Assembly (NCBI GenBank): GCA_016721425.1
Contig: JADKID010000022.1
Location: 3,803 to 67,802, forward strand
Length of the DNA stretch: 64,000 nt
Direction of reading: 5' to 3'
Origin: Bryobacterales bacterium
Lineage (GTDB): Bacteria > Acidobacteriota > Terriglobia > Bryobacterales > Bryobacteraceae
Shown: positions 43,796 to 52,104 of the stretch, in pieces
Numbering within the stretch: the stretch's first letter is position 1
Layout of the letters: each line of letters opens with the position of its first letter
The notes under the pieces: generated by a model
Seen by the model: the letters and a program-made list of their open reading frames with translations, nothing else
Databases searched by the model: none
What the model was told of the DNA's origin: nothing
Position numbers and translations under genes: made by a program

Positions 43796-44878
43796 ATGAG
43801 ATACTTTTTGGCCATCCTGGCGTGCCTTACGCCGCTGTCTGCCGCGATACGGATCAAGGAGGTAGCGGCGATAGAGGGAGTGCGCGACAACCAACTGGTG
43901 GGGTACGGTGTTGTGGTTGGTCTCAACGGCACAGGTGACAAGCGCCAGACCTATTTTTCGGCGCAGACGCTGGCGAACCTGCTGGAGAGGATGGGCGTTC
44001 AAGTGTCCCCGACCGCGATGCAAGTCCGCAATACGGCGGCGGTGCTGTTGACTGCGAATCTCCCGCCGTTTGCGCAACCTGGCACCAGGATTGACGTTCA
44101 CGTTGCTGCGATCGGTGATTCGACGAATCTCCAGGGTGGGTTGTTGATCATGACTCCGCTGAAGTCGTCTGGTGGGCAGATCTTTGCGGCGGCGCAGGGG
44201 CCTGTCGTTACCGGCGGATTCGTGGCGGGCAGGGGCGGAGGAAACTCGATGACAGTCAATCATCCCACGGCCGGTCGAGTCCCAAGCGGCGCAATCGTGG
44301 AGCGAGCGGCGCCGTCGGTTTCGCCAGGCACGACGCTGCGGCTGCAATTGAGGAAGGCGGATTTTACGACGTCAGCCAGACTGGCGGCGAGCATCAACGC
44401 CAGGTTCAAGAGCGGTCCGGCGCGTTGCGAAAGCGCGGGAGTCGTCGTTGTTGTAATACCGCCGGACTGGGCTGCCCGGACGGTCGAGTTCATCGCCGAG
44501 ATGGAGGGCCTGACGTTGAACCCAGACCGCACAGCGCGAATTGTCATCAACGAAAGGACCGGAACGGTGACGGCCGGCAGGGAGATTCAGGTTCGCCCGG
44601 TGGCGATCCTGCACGGAAACCTGTCGGTAGAGGTGCAGACCACGCTCGATGTCTCGCAGCCGGCGCCGTTGAGTGACGGAAAGACGACCGTGACCCCGCA
44701 AACCAGCGTTGGCGTGAAAGAGGATCAAGCCAAGAGCCTGCAACTGAAACAGGGCTCGACGGTGGACGATCTGGTACGGGGCTTAACTGCAATCGGCTCC
44801 ACGCCACGCGACATCATTGCCATTTTGCAGAATCTTCAGGCGGCTGGCGCTCTGGACGCAGAAATCGAGGTGATCTAG
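43796..44878 (+). CDS. flgI: Flagellar P-ring protein FlgI
   Basis: 360 aa, typical size, with signal peptide (MRYFLAILACLTPLSAA). RIKEVAAIEGVRDNQLVGYG, VVVGLNGTGDKRQTYF and NTAAVLLTANLPPFAQPGTRIDV are diagnostic, and the C-terminal VDDLVRGLTAIGSTPRDIIAILQNLQAAGAL is complete. Periplasmic ring around the rod; two bases after the flgH stop... next gene flgJ begins 2 bp later. Confidence 0.96.
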   Translation: MRYFLAILACLTPLSAAIRIKEVAAIEGVRDNQLVGYGVVVGLNGTGDKRQTYFSAQTLANLLERMGVQVSPTAMQVRNTAAVLLTANLPPFAQPGTRIDVHVAAIGDSTNLQGGLLIMTPLKSSGGQIFAAAQGPVVTGGFVAGRGGGNSMTVNHPTAGRVPSGAIVERAAPSVSPGTTLRLQLRKADFTTSARLAASINARFKSGPARCESAGVVVVVIPPDWAARTVEFIAEMEGLTLNPDRTARIVINERTGTVTAGREIQVRPVAILHGNLSVEVQTTLDVSQPAPLSDGKTTVTPQTSVGVKEDQAKSLQLKQGSTVDDLVRGLTAIGSTPRDIIAILQNLQAAGALDAEIEVI

Positions 44879-44880
44879 CA

Positions 44881-45228
44881 ATGATCGATTCGCTCAGGAC
44901 CGTAACGCCGGGTGAGATCGCGTCCCCTGCTGGCAGCTCAGGCCCCAACAACCGAGGTCAACTCACTGAGTCCGCACGCCAGTTTGAGGCGCTACTCATC
45001 GGTCAGATCATGCGTAGCATGCGTGAATCCGCCGGTGGCTGGCTGGGGTCTGGCGAGGATCAGGCGGGGTCCTCCATGGCGGAGTTCGCCGAACAGCAGA
45101 TGGCTCAGTTGCTCAGCGCCAGTGGCGGATTCGGCCTTGCCTCATTGATTGAGCAGGGCCTGGTCCGGAGCCCTCAACCACAGACACTCCAGGATGCCGC
45201 CTCCGCCAGATCCGCTGCTTCGGGATAG
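44881..45228 (+). CDS. flgJ: Rod-binding protein FlgJ (rod-cap domain only)
   Basis: 115 aa. Only the N-terminal rod-binding domain is present: SARQFEALLIGQIMRSMRES and AEFAEQQMAQLLSASGGFGLA. The C-terminal glucosaminidase of enterobacterial FlgJ is absent, so another lytic enzyme must open the peptidoglycan. The 3' end overlaps the convergent fliS gene by 55 bp. Confidence 0.9.
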   Translation: MIDSLRTVTPGEIASPAGSSGPNNRGQLTESARQFEALLIGQIMRSMRESAGGWLGSGEDQAGSSMAEFAEQQMAQLLSASGGFGLASLIEQGLVRSPQPQTLQDAASARSAASG

Positions 45229-45614
45229 GCCGGGATTTCAGCGAAGGGCGTTGCCGTCGGGCGGATCGCGGTCCAAGCCTCCAACAATGCGGTGACGACA
45301 CTCTCTGCCTCTGCCAGCGGCCGATCCTCCTGGCGGTAGTTTCCGTCCAAGAGCTGCACCACCAGATAGGAATACAGCCGGTTCAAACCGATGGCCAATT
45401 CTCCCCCTCGATTCAGATCCAGCGTGGCCGCCAGCTCGCCCACAATTGCGACTGCCTTGCTGATCGACGCAGCCCGTCCCTGCGTGTCTCTCTTCGCCAA
45501 CTGCCGGCGTGCGTCCACTATCGAGTCCCGGAGGCCCGAATACAGTATCACGACCAACTCCAGCGGTTCGGCGGAGAGGATATCCTGCTCAATCTGATTT
45601 CGATATGGGTTCAT
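45174..45614 (-). CDS. fliS: Flagellin export chaperone FliS
   Basis: 146 aa from ATG in MNPYRNQIEQDILSAEPLELVVILYSGL, matching the FliS N-terminus (Y...Q...TASPxxLxxMLYDG). Helical throughout; NRLYSYLVVQLLDGNYRQ is the usual third-helix region. The C-terminus is somewhat longer than average. Binds flagellin and delays its folding; no flagellin gene is in the window. Downstream of flaG by 22 bp. Confidence 0.88.
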   Translation of the reverse strand: MNPYRNQIEQDILSAEPLELVVILYSGLRDSIVDARRQLAKRDTQGRAASISKAVAIVGELAATLDLNRGGELAIGLNRLYSYLVVQLLDGNYRQEDRPLAEAESVVTALLEAWTAIRPTATPFAEIPAYPEAADLAEAASWSVCG

Positions 45615-45636
45615 CACGTTGGCTATCCTGGGTTCC

Positions 45637-45918
45637 CTATTCTGATTCCAGTTCCTGTGCCAGCCGAAGCAAGTACTCCGGCGGCAACTGCCTGACGACC
45701 TCTTTGGTCTCGCGGTCCACAATCTGCAGGATGGTCTTTCGCGAATGCCGATCATAGGCGAATGTCAGCTCGGTTGACTGCCCGAACAAATGCGATGCAT
45801 TGACCGACTCCACCGCACGAATCAATTGCCGCTGGGCAGCCCTCTCCTGGGGAGTGAGGGGAGAGACGGTCTCCACCGCAATCAAATCGTTTACCATCGC
45901 CAGCTTTCCAACTTCCAT
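45637..45918 (-). CDS. flaG: FlaG-family flagellar protein
   Basis: 93 aa from MEVGKLAMVND; GGAGG lies seven bases upstream. An in-frame GTG 14 codons earlier is possible. The C-terminal FlaG signature is LTFAYDRHSRKTILQIVDRETKEVVRQLPPEYLLRLA. FlaG influences filament length and is commonly next to fliD/fliS; fliD is not here. Confidence 0.88.
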   Translation of the reverse strand: MEVGKLAMVNDLIAVETVSPLTPQERAAQRQLIRAVESVNASHLFGQSTELTFAYDRHSRKTILQIVDRETKEVVRQLPPEYLLRLAQELESE

Positions 45919-46026
45919 GATCTGGCCTCCTTCTACGGCCTTTCCGCTCCTGTTCTCCACATCGTCGCGGTTGGTCGAGTCGTTAGCGAATTTCGCCGGA
46001 AGCCGGATTCTTCTCAGTGCGCCGGG

Positions 46027-47130
46027 TCAATGCGCCGGGCCGTTGGAGCCCAGATAGTTTCCGTACCCCACTACCACCGTGGACAGGATCAGGATCACGA
46101 TACTCGCCGTCACCAGCCCGCGCGTCCGGCCGCTGGACCCTCGCCATTCGTGCAGTGCAATCCCCCACAGCGTGCTGAAAATGATGATGCTCGCCATGTG
46201 CAGCGTCCAACTGGAAAACTTGTAGGCGCCCATCTGCGTCTCGCCCATGCTGTAAAAGAAAAACTGGAGATACCAGGTGATGCCGGCCAGCGCACAAAAG
46301 GCGTAGTTGGCTAGCATCGGAACCCTCTGCGGCGTCGCCTCATCGTCGTCCGGCGCCGGGCGTGTCACCGGCGAAAGGTACTGATACCCGGTCCTGTTTC
46401 GAACATTGAGCAACACGCACCACGCGAAGTTCGTCGTGAAGCCGCCGAGCAGTACAACGATCAGCACAGGCAGTCCCTGCCAGATGGCGCCCGTCCCGTG
46501 CCGCATCGTGAGCTCCTTGATGGGATCTCCGGCCGCCAGTCCGTACGAAAAGCAGGCGCTCAAAATGCCCGACACCGTGCCCACCAGCAAGCCCTTCTTC
46601 AGACTGAACTCCTTGATGACGGCCCGCTTCTGCTCCTCCGCCATCTCGCGCTCCTTGGACATGCCCGCCATGCCGGCAAAGCCAATCCCAGCCAGGCAGA
46701 CCACGATCCCAACCAGCACTACCTGCCCGGATTGCGTGCCCAGCACCTGCGTCATGAACGTCCCGTTGAAAATCGGCGGCATCAGCGTGCCAAACGCGGC
46801 GCAGTAGCCCAGCGCCACGGCCATCCCCAGCGACATGCCCAGATACCGCATGGTCAGGCCAAATGTCGCGTTGCCCACGCCCCACAGAACTCCAAAGAAA
46901 TAAGCCCAAAACCACGTACTCGCCGACGCCTCGCTCAGAACCTGGACCACGTCGTTGGTCAGCAGAAAGGCCATCACCCACGGCGCGATGATCCAACTGA
47001 AAAAGCCGCCCGCCAGCCAGTAGGTCTCCCACGCCCACGACTTCACGCCGCGATACGGCACATAGAAACTGCCCGAGGCGAGGCCGCCGAGCCAGTGGAA
47101 CAGGACGCCGAGAATTGGATTGGGTGTCAT
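46027..47130 (-). CDS. rhaT: L-rhamnose/proton symporter RhaT
   Basis: 367 aa, about ten transmembrane segments. RhaT features: GVLFHWLGGLASGSFYVPYRGVKSWAWETYW at the N-terminus, WGVGNATFGLTMRYLGMSLGMAVALGYCAAFGTL, and SYGLAAGDPIKELTMRHG. ATG start chosen before MTPNPILGV; an upstream in-frame extension is charged and runs into the operator region. Divergent from the GntR regulator; L-rhamnose would come from rhamnogalacturonan. Confidence 0.9.
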   Translation of the reverse strand: MTPNPILGVLFHWLGGLASGSFYVPYRGVKSWAWETYWLAGGFFSWIIAPWVMAFLLTNDVVQVLSEASASTWFWAYFFGVLWGVGNATFGLTMRYLGMSLGMAVALGYCAAFGTLMPPIFNGTFMTQVLGTQSGQVVLVGIVVCLAGIGFAGMAGMSKEREMAEEQKRAVIKEFSLKKGLLVGTVSGILSACFSYGLAAGDPIKELTMRHGTGAIWQGLPVLIVVLLGGFTTNFAWCVLLNVRNRTGYQYLSPVTRPAPDDDEATPQRVPMLANYAFCALAGITWYLQFFFYSMGETQMGAYKFSSWTLHMASIIIFSTLWGIALHEWRGSSGRTRGLVTASIVILILSTVVVGYGNYLGSNGPAH

Positions 47131-47185
47131 GGCAGATGTCAGCAGGCATTGTATGTGAAGCGGCCCAAGCAACGGTTTGCGCACG

Positions 47186-47216
47186 CGTGGCTTAGCCACG
47201 TATGATCAAAGATCAT
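47186..47216. promoter_or_regulatory. Two palindromes between rhaT and gntR
   Basis: CGTGGCT-T-AGCCACG (47186-47200, 7-bp perfect arms) and ATGATC-AAA-GATCAT (47202-47216, 6-bp perfect arms). The second covers the gntR start codon at 47215-47217. Both fit dimeric operator sites in the divergent control region; autorepression by the adjacent GntR protein is the simple reading. Confidence 0.6.
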
Positions 47217-47964
47217 GCCCGCCGCGCCGCCCGCCTACCGCCAGCTTGGCGATCAGATCCGCAAACTCCTGCGCTCCGGCGCCTGGCAGCCCGGCGATCG
47301 CTTTCTCACCGAACGCGACGTGGCCGAACGCTTCTCCGTCAGCCGCCCCACGGCCAACAAGGCGCTCGCCAGTCTGGTGGGCGAACGAGTCCTCGAGTTC
47401 CGCAAAGGACTCGGCACGTTCGTCAGCTGCGCCTCGCTCGACTACGACCTGCGCGGCCTGGTGAGCTTCACCGAAAAGGCAAAAGCCGCCGGCCGTACGC
47501 CCCGCACTCAGGTGCTGCGCTACGAGAGGCTGGCACCCCGCGCGATCCCGCCCGATGTCGCTTCGCAACTGAAGACGCTGCCCGGCGAAGCCGTCTACTA
47601 TCTGGAGCGCCTGCGCTTGGCCGACGAGACGCCCGTGATCCTGGAGCGGCGTTACATCCGCTGCCGTTTCTGCCCAGGAATGCGGCGCGCCAGCGCCGGC
47701 GGCTCCATCTACCGCCTCTGGACCGAGCGTTACGGGCTGGAGATTTCCGGCGCCGATCAGAAAATCCGCGCGGTCGCCCTCACCGGCGCCGACGCCGCCC
47801 GCCTGGGCGTCCCGGCAGGCGCCCCCGGCCTGTTGAACCTCTGCACCGGCTATCTCAACACCCAGGAACCGCTCTGGCTGGAATCCACACTCTACCGCGG
47901 CGATTCCTACGAATTCGTCAACCGCCTCGGGGCGCTGGTCGCAAAACCCCACTTTCAACAATGA
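47215..47964 (+). CDS. GntR/HutC-family transcriptional regulator
   Basis: 249 aa. N-terminal winged HTH: YRQLGDQIRKLLRSGAWQPGDRFLTERDVAERFSVSRPTANKAL (about 8-51). C-terminal UTRA ligand domain (about 85-240) with YYLERLRLADETPVILERRYI. Probably senses a sugar or sugar phosphate and controls rhaT on one side and deoC-GH4-pectate lyase on the other. Alternative starts upstream would run through the palindromes. Confidence 0.88.
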   Translation: MPAAPPAYRQLGDQIRKLLRSGAWQPGDRFLTERDVAERFSVSRPTANKALASLVGERVLEFRKGLGTFVSCASLDYDLRGLVSFTEKAKAAGRTPRTQVLRYERLAPRAIPPDVASQLKTLPGEAVYYLERLRLADETPVILERRYIRCRFCPGMRRASAGGSIYRLWTERYGLEISGADQKIRAVALTGADAARLGVPAGAPGLLNLCTGYLNTQEPLWLESTLYRGDSYEFVNRLGALVAKPHFQQ

Positions 47965-47980
47965 GTCACAAGGAACCCTC

Positions 47981-48676
47981 ATGAACTACACCTATTTCGA
48001 CGTCGCCAAGATGATCGATCATTCGCTCCTCAATCCCACGCTGACCGCGGCCGATCTGGAGGCGGGCATCGAGCTCGCCCTCAAGTACGACACCGCCAGC
48101 GTCTGCATTCTGCCCTACGCTCTCGCCGATTGCGCCGCCCGCCTCCAGGGCAGCAACGTGCGCGCCAGCACCACCATCGGCTTCCCGCACGGCGGCCACA
48201 CCACGGCCATCAAGCTCGGCGAGGCGCGACAGGCGCTAGCCGATGGCGGCGAGGAGCTCGACATGGTGGTCAACATCAGCCAGGTCCTCAGCGGCAACTG
48301 GGCCTACGTGAAGGCCGATATCGCCGCCGTCGTTCAGGCCACCCACGACGCCGGCCAGAAGGTGAAAGTGATCTTCGAGAACGCCTACCTGAACGACGCC
48401 CAGAAGATCGCGCTTTGCGAAATCTGCGGCGAGCTTGGCGCTGATTGGGTGAAGACCTCCACCGGCTACGCCCCCTCCGGCGCCACCGACGAAGACCTCA
48501 TCCTGATGCGCAAACACACCCCGGCCCACGTCCAGGTCAAGGCCGCCGGCGGCATCCGCGATCTCGACGCTCTCCTCCGCGTCCGCGCGCTCGGCGTCAG
48601 CCGCTCCGGCGCCACCCGGACCGCGGCCATGCTCGACGACGCCTGCCAGCGCCTGGGCCTCCCGCTGCGGGTGTGA
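47981..48676 (+). CDS. deoC: Deoxyribose-phosphate aldolase
   Basis: 231 aa, class I aldolase of the DeoC family. Schiff-base Lys158 in WVKTSTGY, proton-relay Asp94 in EELDMVVN and Lys187 in VKAAGGIRD are all present. AAGGA precedes the ATG. The known reaction is cleavage of 2-deoxyribose-5-phosphate to glyceraldehyde-3-phosphate and acetaldehyde. In this pectin context a different keto- or deoxysugar phosphate could be the real substrate (inference). The iron alcohol dehydrogenase nearby could reduce an aldehyde product. Confidence 0.9.
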   Translation: MNYTYFDVAKMIDHSLLNPTLTAADLEAGIELALKYDTASVCILPYALADCAARLQGSNVRASTTIGFPHGGHTTAIKLGEARQALADGGEELDMVVNISQVLSGNWAYVKADIAAVVQATHDAGQKVKVIFENAYLNDAQKIALCEICGELGADWVKTSTGYAPSGATDEDLILMRKHTPAHVQVKAAGGIRDLDALLRVRALGVSRSGATRTAAMLDDACQRLGLPLRV

Positions 48677-48703
48677 TAAAACGGTGTCTCACGGAGGCAC
48701 ACA

Positions 48704-50137
48704 ATGAGCACCAAAGTCGCCATGATCGGCGCCGGCAGTATTGTCTTCTGCAAGACCCTGATGAGCGACATCATGGCCACGCCGGCGCTGGCCGGCTGCG
48801 AGTTCGCCCTGATGAGCCGCACCGAGCCCAAGCTCCGCGCCATGGAGGACTTTGGCCGCCGCATGATTCGCGACAACGGGCTCACCGGCAGCGTGTGGGC
48901 CACGCTCGATCGCCGCGAGGCCATCCGCGATGCTGATTTCGTCGTCGTCATGGTCCAGGTGGGCGGCGTGGACGCCTTCGAGCTCGACTACAAGATCCCG
49001 CTTCAATACGGCGTCGATCAGTGTATAGCCGATTCGCTCGGCCCCGGCGGCATCTTCCGCGGCCTCCGCACCATTCCGCTTCTGGTCGAGATCGCCAAAG
49101 ACATGGAGGCCCTCGCCAAGCCCGGCGCCATTCTGCTGCAATATGCCAACCCCATGGCGGCCAACTGCCTCGCCCTCGGCAAGGCGACAGACGTCTCGTT
49201 CGTCGGTCTGTGCCACGGCGTGCAGACCACCCTCGATCTCATCTCCCGCTACTGCGAAGTGCCCAAGGACGAGATCACCTACACCTGCGGCGGCATCAAC
49301 CACATGGATTGGTTCCTGCGCCTGGAGCACCTCGGCCGCGACCTCTATCCACAGCTCCGCGCCCTCTTCGAGCGGCCCGAGTTCTACAAGAACGAGAAGG
49401 TCCGCGGCGAGGTCTTTCGCCACTTCGGCTACTTCATGACCGAGAGCACCGGCCACCTCAGCGAATACGTCCCGTGGTTCCGCAAGAGCCGCCGCGCCCT
49501 CGATACCTACTGCGACGAGCCCAGCTTCGGCGGCGAGAGCGGCGCCTACTACTCCTGGTGCCGCACCGTGGCGGATTGGTACGCCGGCCACGATCCGCTC
49601 CAGTACGAGTCCACTGCCATCGAGAAACGCAGCGTCGAATACTGCTCCTACATCATGGAGGCTGTCGTCACCGGCAAGCCGTTCCGCCTCATGGGCAACG
49701 TCCGCAACGACGGCTACATCACCAATCTGCCGCAGGGCTGCTGCGTGGAGGTGCCCACGTTCGCCGATGACACCGGCCTGCATCCCACGGTTATCGGCGC
49801 GCTCCCCACGCAGTGCGCGGCGCTTTGCATGACCAACGTCAACGTGCAGATGCTGGCGGCCGAAGCGGCTCTGGAGAGCGATCCCGAATCCGTGGTCCAC
49901 GCTGTGGCGATGGATCCGCTCACCTCCGCCGTCCTCACTCTCGGCGAAATCCGCGAGATGTGCGCCGCGATGATGGAGGCCCAGCGCGAGTGGCTGCCCG
50001 GCTTTGCCGGCAAGTCCATCACGCCCAGGCCGCTCATCTCGATTCCACCCGATTGCCAGGCCGTCGATGTCCCGCTCGATCCGGCGCTCGCCATCGGCAA
50101 ACGCTTCGGCACGCTCATCGAACACTCGCACGAATAG
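48704..50137 (+). CDS. GH4 glycosidase, probable alpha-galacturonidase/alpha-galactosidase type
   Basis: 477 aa. NAD-dependent, Mn-dependent GH4: Rossmann MIGAGSIVF (7-15), NPMAANC (149-155), metal/active-site CHGV (Cys170-Val173) and CGGINHMDWF (195-204). In GH4 the Cys-His motif tracks specificity; from memory CHSV marks alpha-galactosidases and CHG(x) marks uronidases such as LplD. The CHGV here, beside pectate lyase, GH28 and RhaT, favours an alpha-galacturonidase acting on pectin oligomers in the cytosol. Automated naming would probably say alpha-galactosidase. Confidence 0.85.
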   Translation: MSTKVAMIGAGSIVFCKTLMSDIMATPALAGCEFALMSRTEPKLRAMEDFGRRMIRDNGLTGSVWATLDRREAIRDADFVVVMVQVGGVDAFELDYKIPLQYGVDQCIADSLGPGGIFRGLRTIPLLVEIAKDMEALAKPGAILLQYANPMAANCLALGKATDVSFVGLCHGVQTTLDLISRYCEVPKDEITYTCGGINHMDWFLRLEHLGRDLYPQLRALFERPEFYKNEKVRGEVFRHFGYFMTESTGHLSEYVPWFRKSRRALDTYCDEPSFGGESGAYYSWCRTVADWYAGHDPLQYESTAIEKRSVEYCSYIMEAVVTGKPFRLMGNVRNDGYITNLPQGCCVEVPTFADDTGLHPTVIGALPTQCAALCMTNVNVQMLAAEAALESDPESVVHAVAMDPLTSAVLTLGEIREMCAAMMEAQREWLPGFAGKSITPRPLISIPPDCQAVDVPLDPALAIGKRFGTLIEHSHE

Positions 50138-50147
50138 GACACCCATC

Positions 50148-51431
50148 ATGCTCCTGCCGTTCTTGGCACTGGCGGTCTTGCCGGCCTTTCCCGGCGCGGA
50201 GGGGTTCGGCGCCAGCACGCCCGGCGGCCGCGGCGGCCGTGTGCTGGCCGTCACCAGCCTGGACGACTCCGGCCCCGGCACGCTGCGTGCAGCAATTGAG
50301 ACCCGCGGCCCACGCATCATCGTCTTCCGCATCGGCGGCCTGATCACTCTGGCCAAGCCCCTGCGCGTCATCGAGCCCTTCGTCACCATCGCCGGCCAGA
50401 CCGCGCCCGGCGATGGCATCTGCCTCCGAGGCTCGGAACTGAGCATTCAAACGCACGACGTTGTCATCCGCCATCTCCGCTCGCGCCCAGGTGACATCCT
50501 CGGCGAGGAAGTGGACGCCGTCAACATCGTCGGAGACAGCCACGACGTCATCCTCGATCATGTCTCCGCTACATGGTCCGTCGACGAAGCACTTTCTCCC
50601 AGCGGCGCGCTCAGCAACATCACCGTGCAATGGTGTCTCATCGGCGAGTCGCTCCGGAAGAGTGTTCACAAGAAGGGCGAGCACGGCTACGGCTCTCTCG
50701 TGCGGGCCTCGGGCGGCGTGACGCTGCACCACAACCTCTGGGTGAAAAACACCGCGCGTAATCCGCGCCTGGGGGACAACTACGGCAAGCCCCCGTTTCC
50801 GCTGTTCGACCTGCGCAACAACGTGATGGCCCACTGGGGCGGCATCTGCAGCGGCATGACTGGCGACGACCTGCGCGCCAACTACGTCAACAACTACCTG
50901 AAGCCCGGTCCTGAGAGCAGCACCAGGCCGCCGATTATCCTCACCGATACGGCGCACGTCCGGTACTTCGTGGCGGGCAACGTGGTGGAGGGCCGGCCCG
51001 CGCACACGCGGGAACCCGCGGCCATGTTCAGTGCGGGGAAGGGAGCAGTGGATCTCGCCTCCGCCCCCTTTGACACCGCGCCGGTCAGCACCACCTCGGC
51101 ACAGGACGCCTACTCCGACGTGCTGGCGCTGGTGGGCGCCACGTTGCCGGCGCGCGATTCCGTAGACCGCCGCCTCATCGAAGAGGTTCGCTCCGGCCAG
51201 GGCCGCATCATCGATTCTCAGAAAGAGGTCGGCGGCTGGCCCGTCTATCGCTCCGCTGCGCCCCCAGTCGATTCCGATGGCGATGGCATGCCTGACTCCT
51301 GGGAACTGGCGCACAGCCTCAATCCCAAGGATGCCGCCGATGGCGCCAATGCAGCATCCGGCGGATATACCAATATCGAGCTCTACCTGAACTCGCTCAC
51401 TGCAACAGCTCCGCCTCGATCACCACGTTAG
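50148..51431 (+). CDS. Secreted pectate lyase (PL1-like)
   Basis: 427 aa. Short signal (MLLPFLALAVLPAFPGAEG), then FGASTPGGRGGRVLAVTSLDDSGPGTLRAAI, the usual opening of PL1-type parallel beta-helix lyases. Further landmarks: ITIAGQTAPGDGI-like turn, DHVSATWSVDEALS, LHHNLWVKNTARNPR and FDLRNNVMAHWG. The C-terminus has DSDGDGMPDSWELAHSLNP, a calcium-binding thrombospondin-3/EF-like motif common in extracellular enzymes. Cleaves polygalacturonate. The 3' end overlaps the SIMPL gene by 35 bp. Confidence 0.9.
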   Translation: MLLPFLALAVLPAFPGAEGFGASTPGGRGGRVLAVTSLDDSGPGTLRAAIETRGPRIIVFRIGGLITLAKPLRVIEPFVTIAGQTAPGDGICLRGSELSIQTHDVVIRHLRSRPGDILGEEVDAVNIVGDSHDVILDHVSATWSVDEALSPSGALSNITVQWCLIGESLRKSVHKKGEHGYGSLVRASGGVTLHHNLWVKNTARNPRLGDNYGKPPFPLFDLRNNVMAHWGGICSGMTGDDLRANYVNNYLKPGPESSTRPPIILTDTAHVRYFVAGNVVEGRPAHTREPAAMFSAGKGAVDLASAPFDTAPVSTTSAQDAYSDVLALVGATLPARDSVDRRLIEEVRSGQGRIIDSQKEVGGWPVYRSAAPPVDSDGDGMPDSWELAHSLNPKDAADGANAASGGYTNIELYLNSLTATAPPRSPR

Positions 51432-52077
51432 CGCGCACCTCCACCGTGCCGGTCTCCACCGGAGTCGTCACCGCCGCCGAGGCCCCGCCGGCCAATCCGG
51501 AAATCGCGCGCACCGCCGACGCTTCTTCCACGGACACAATCACGCCCAGCTTCGCGTTCAGCCCGGAAGCGATCGCCTCGGCCGCTCCGCGCGCCTGTTG
51601 GGTGGCCAGCTTCAGTGCCAGTTGCCGCGCCGGCTGCGGGTCCTTCAATCCAAAACGAATTCCGCCGATATTGTTCGCACCGGCGGCAACCGCCGTATCG
51701 ATCAACCGCCCGGCGATGGAGAGATCCGTCGTCGTCACTTCCAGCGAATTGCTGGCCTGATACCCAGTGAGCCGCGGCTGTCCGCCCGAAGGGTAGGTGT
51801 ACACCGGATTCACGGAGTAGCTCACGGTGCGCAGGTCCGCGCTCGCGCCCAGCAGCTTCTTGATGGCGTCAATCACAGCCGTGGAGCGCGTGGCGTTCTC
51901 GTCCGCCGCCTGCTGAGCGGTATCGGCCTGATTGCTCACCGTGACGCTGAGCTTCATCAGGTCCGGCTTGAAACTCACCACGCCTTCGCCGGAGGCGCGG
52001 ATGAACGGGCCGCGTTGGGCAGGCGCCTGCAGTGCCATGGCCAGCAGGAGCGCGATACACGAGACGAGCCGCATCAT
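51397..52077 (-). CDS. SIMPL-domain (DUF541) periplasmic protein
   Basis: 226 aa from the ATG eight bases after AGG (MMRLVSCIALLLAMALQAPA signal peptide). SIMPL/DUF541 domain: ASGEGVVSFKPDLMKLSVTVSNQ, then GYQASNSLEVTTTDLSIAGRLID and AIASGLNAKLGVIVSVEE. Family roles are vague (oxidative stress, outer-membrane interaction). Last gene of the rraA-abm-adh-GH28 series but spaced 27 bp and functionally unrelated in appearance. Confidence 0.88.
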   Translation of the reverse strand: MMRLVSCIALLLAMALQAPAQRGPFIRASGEGVVSFKPDLMKLSVTVSNQADTAQQAADENATRSTAVIDAIKKLLGASADLRTVSYSVNPVYTYPSGGQPRLTGYQASNSLEVTTTDLSIAGRLIDTAVAAGANNIGGIRFGLKDPQPARQLALKLATQQARGAAEAIASGLNAKLGVIVSVEEASAVRAISGLAGGASAAVTTPVETGTVEVRANVVIEAELLQ

Positions 52078-52104
52078 GGAAGTCACCTCGCCCCCATTCT
52101 CGCA

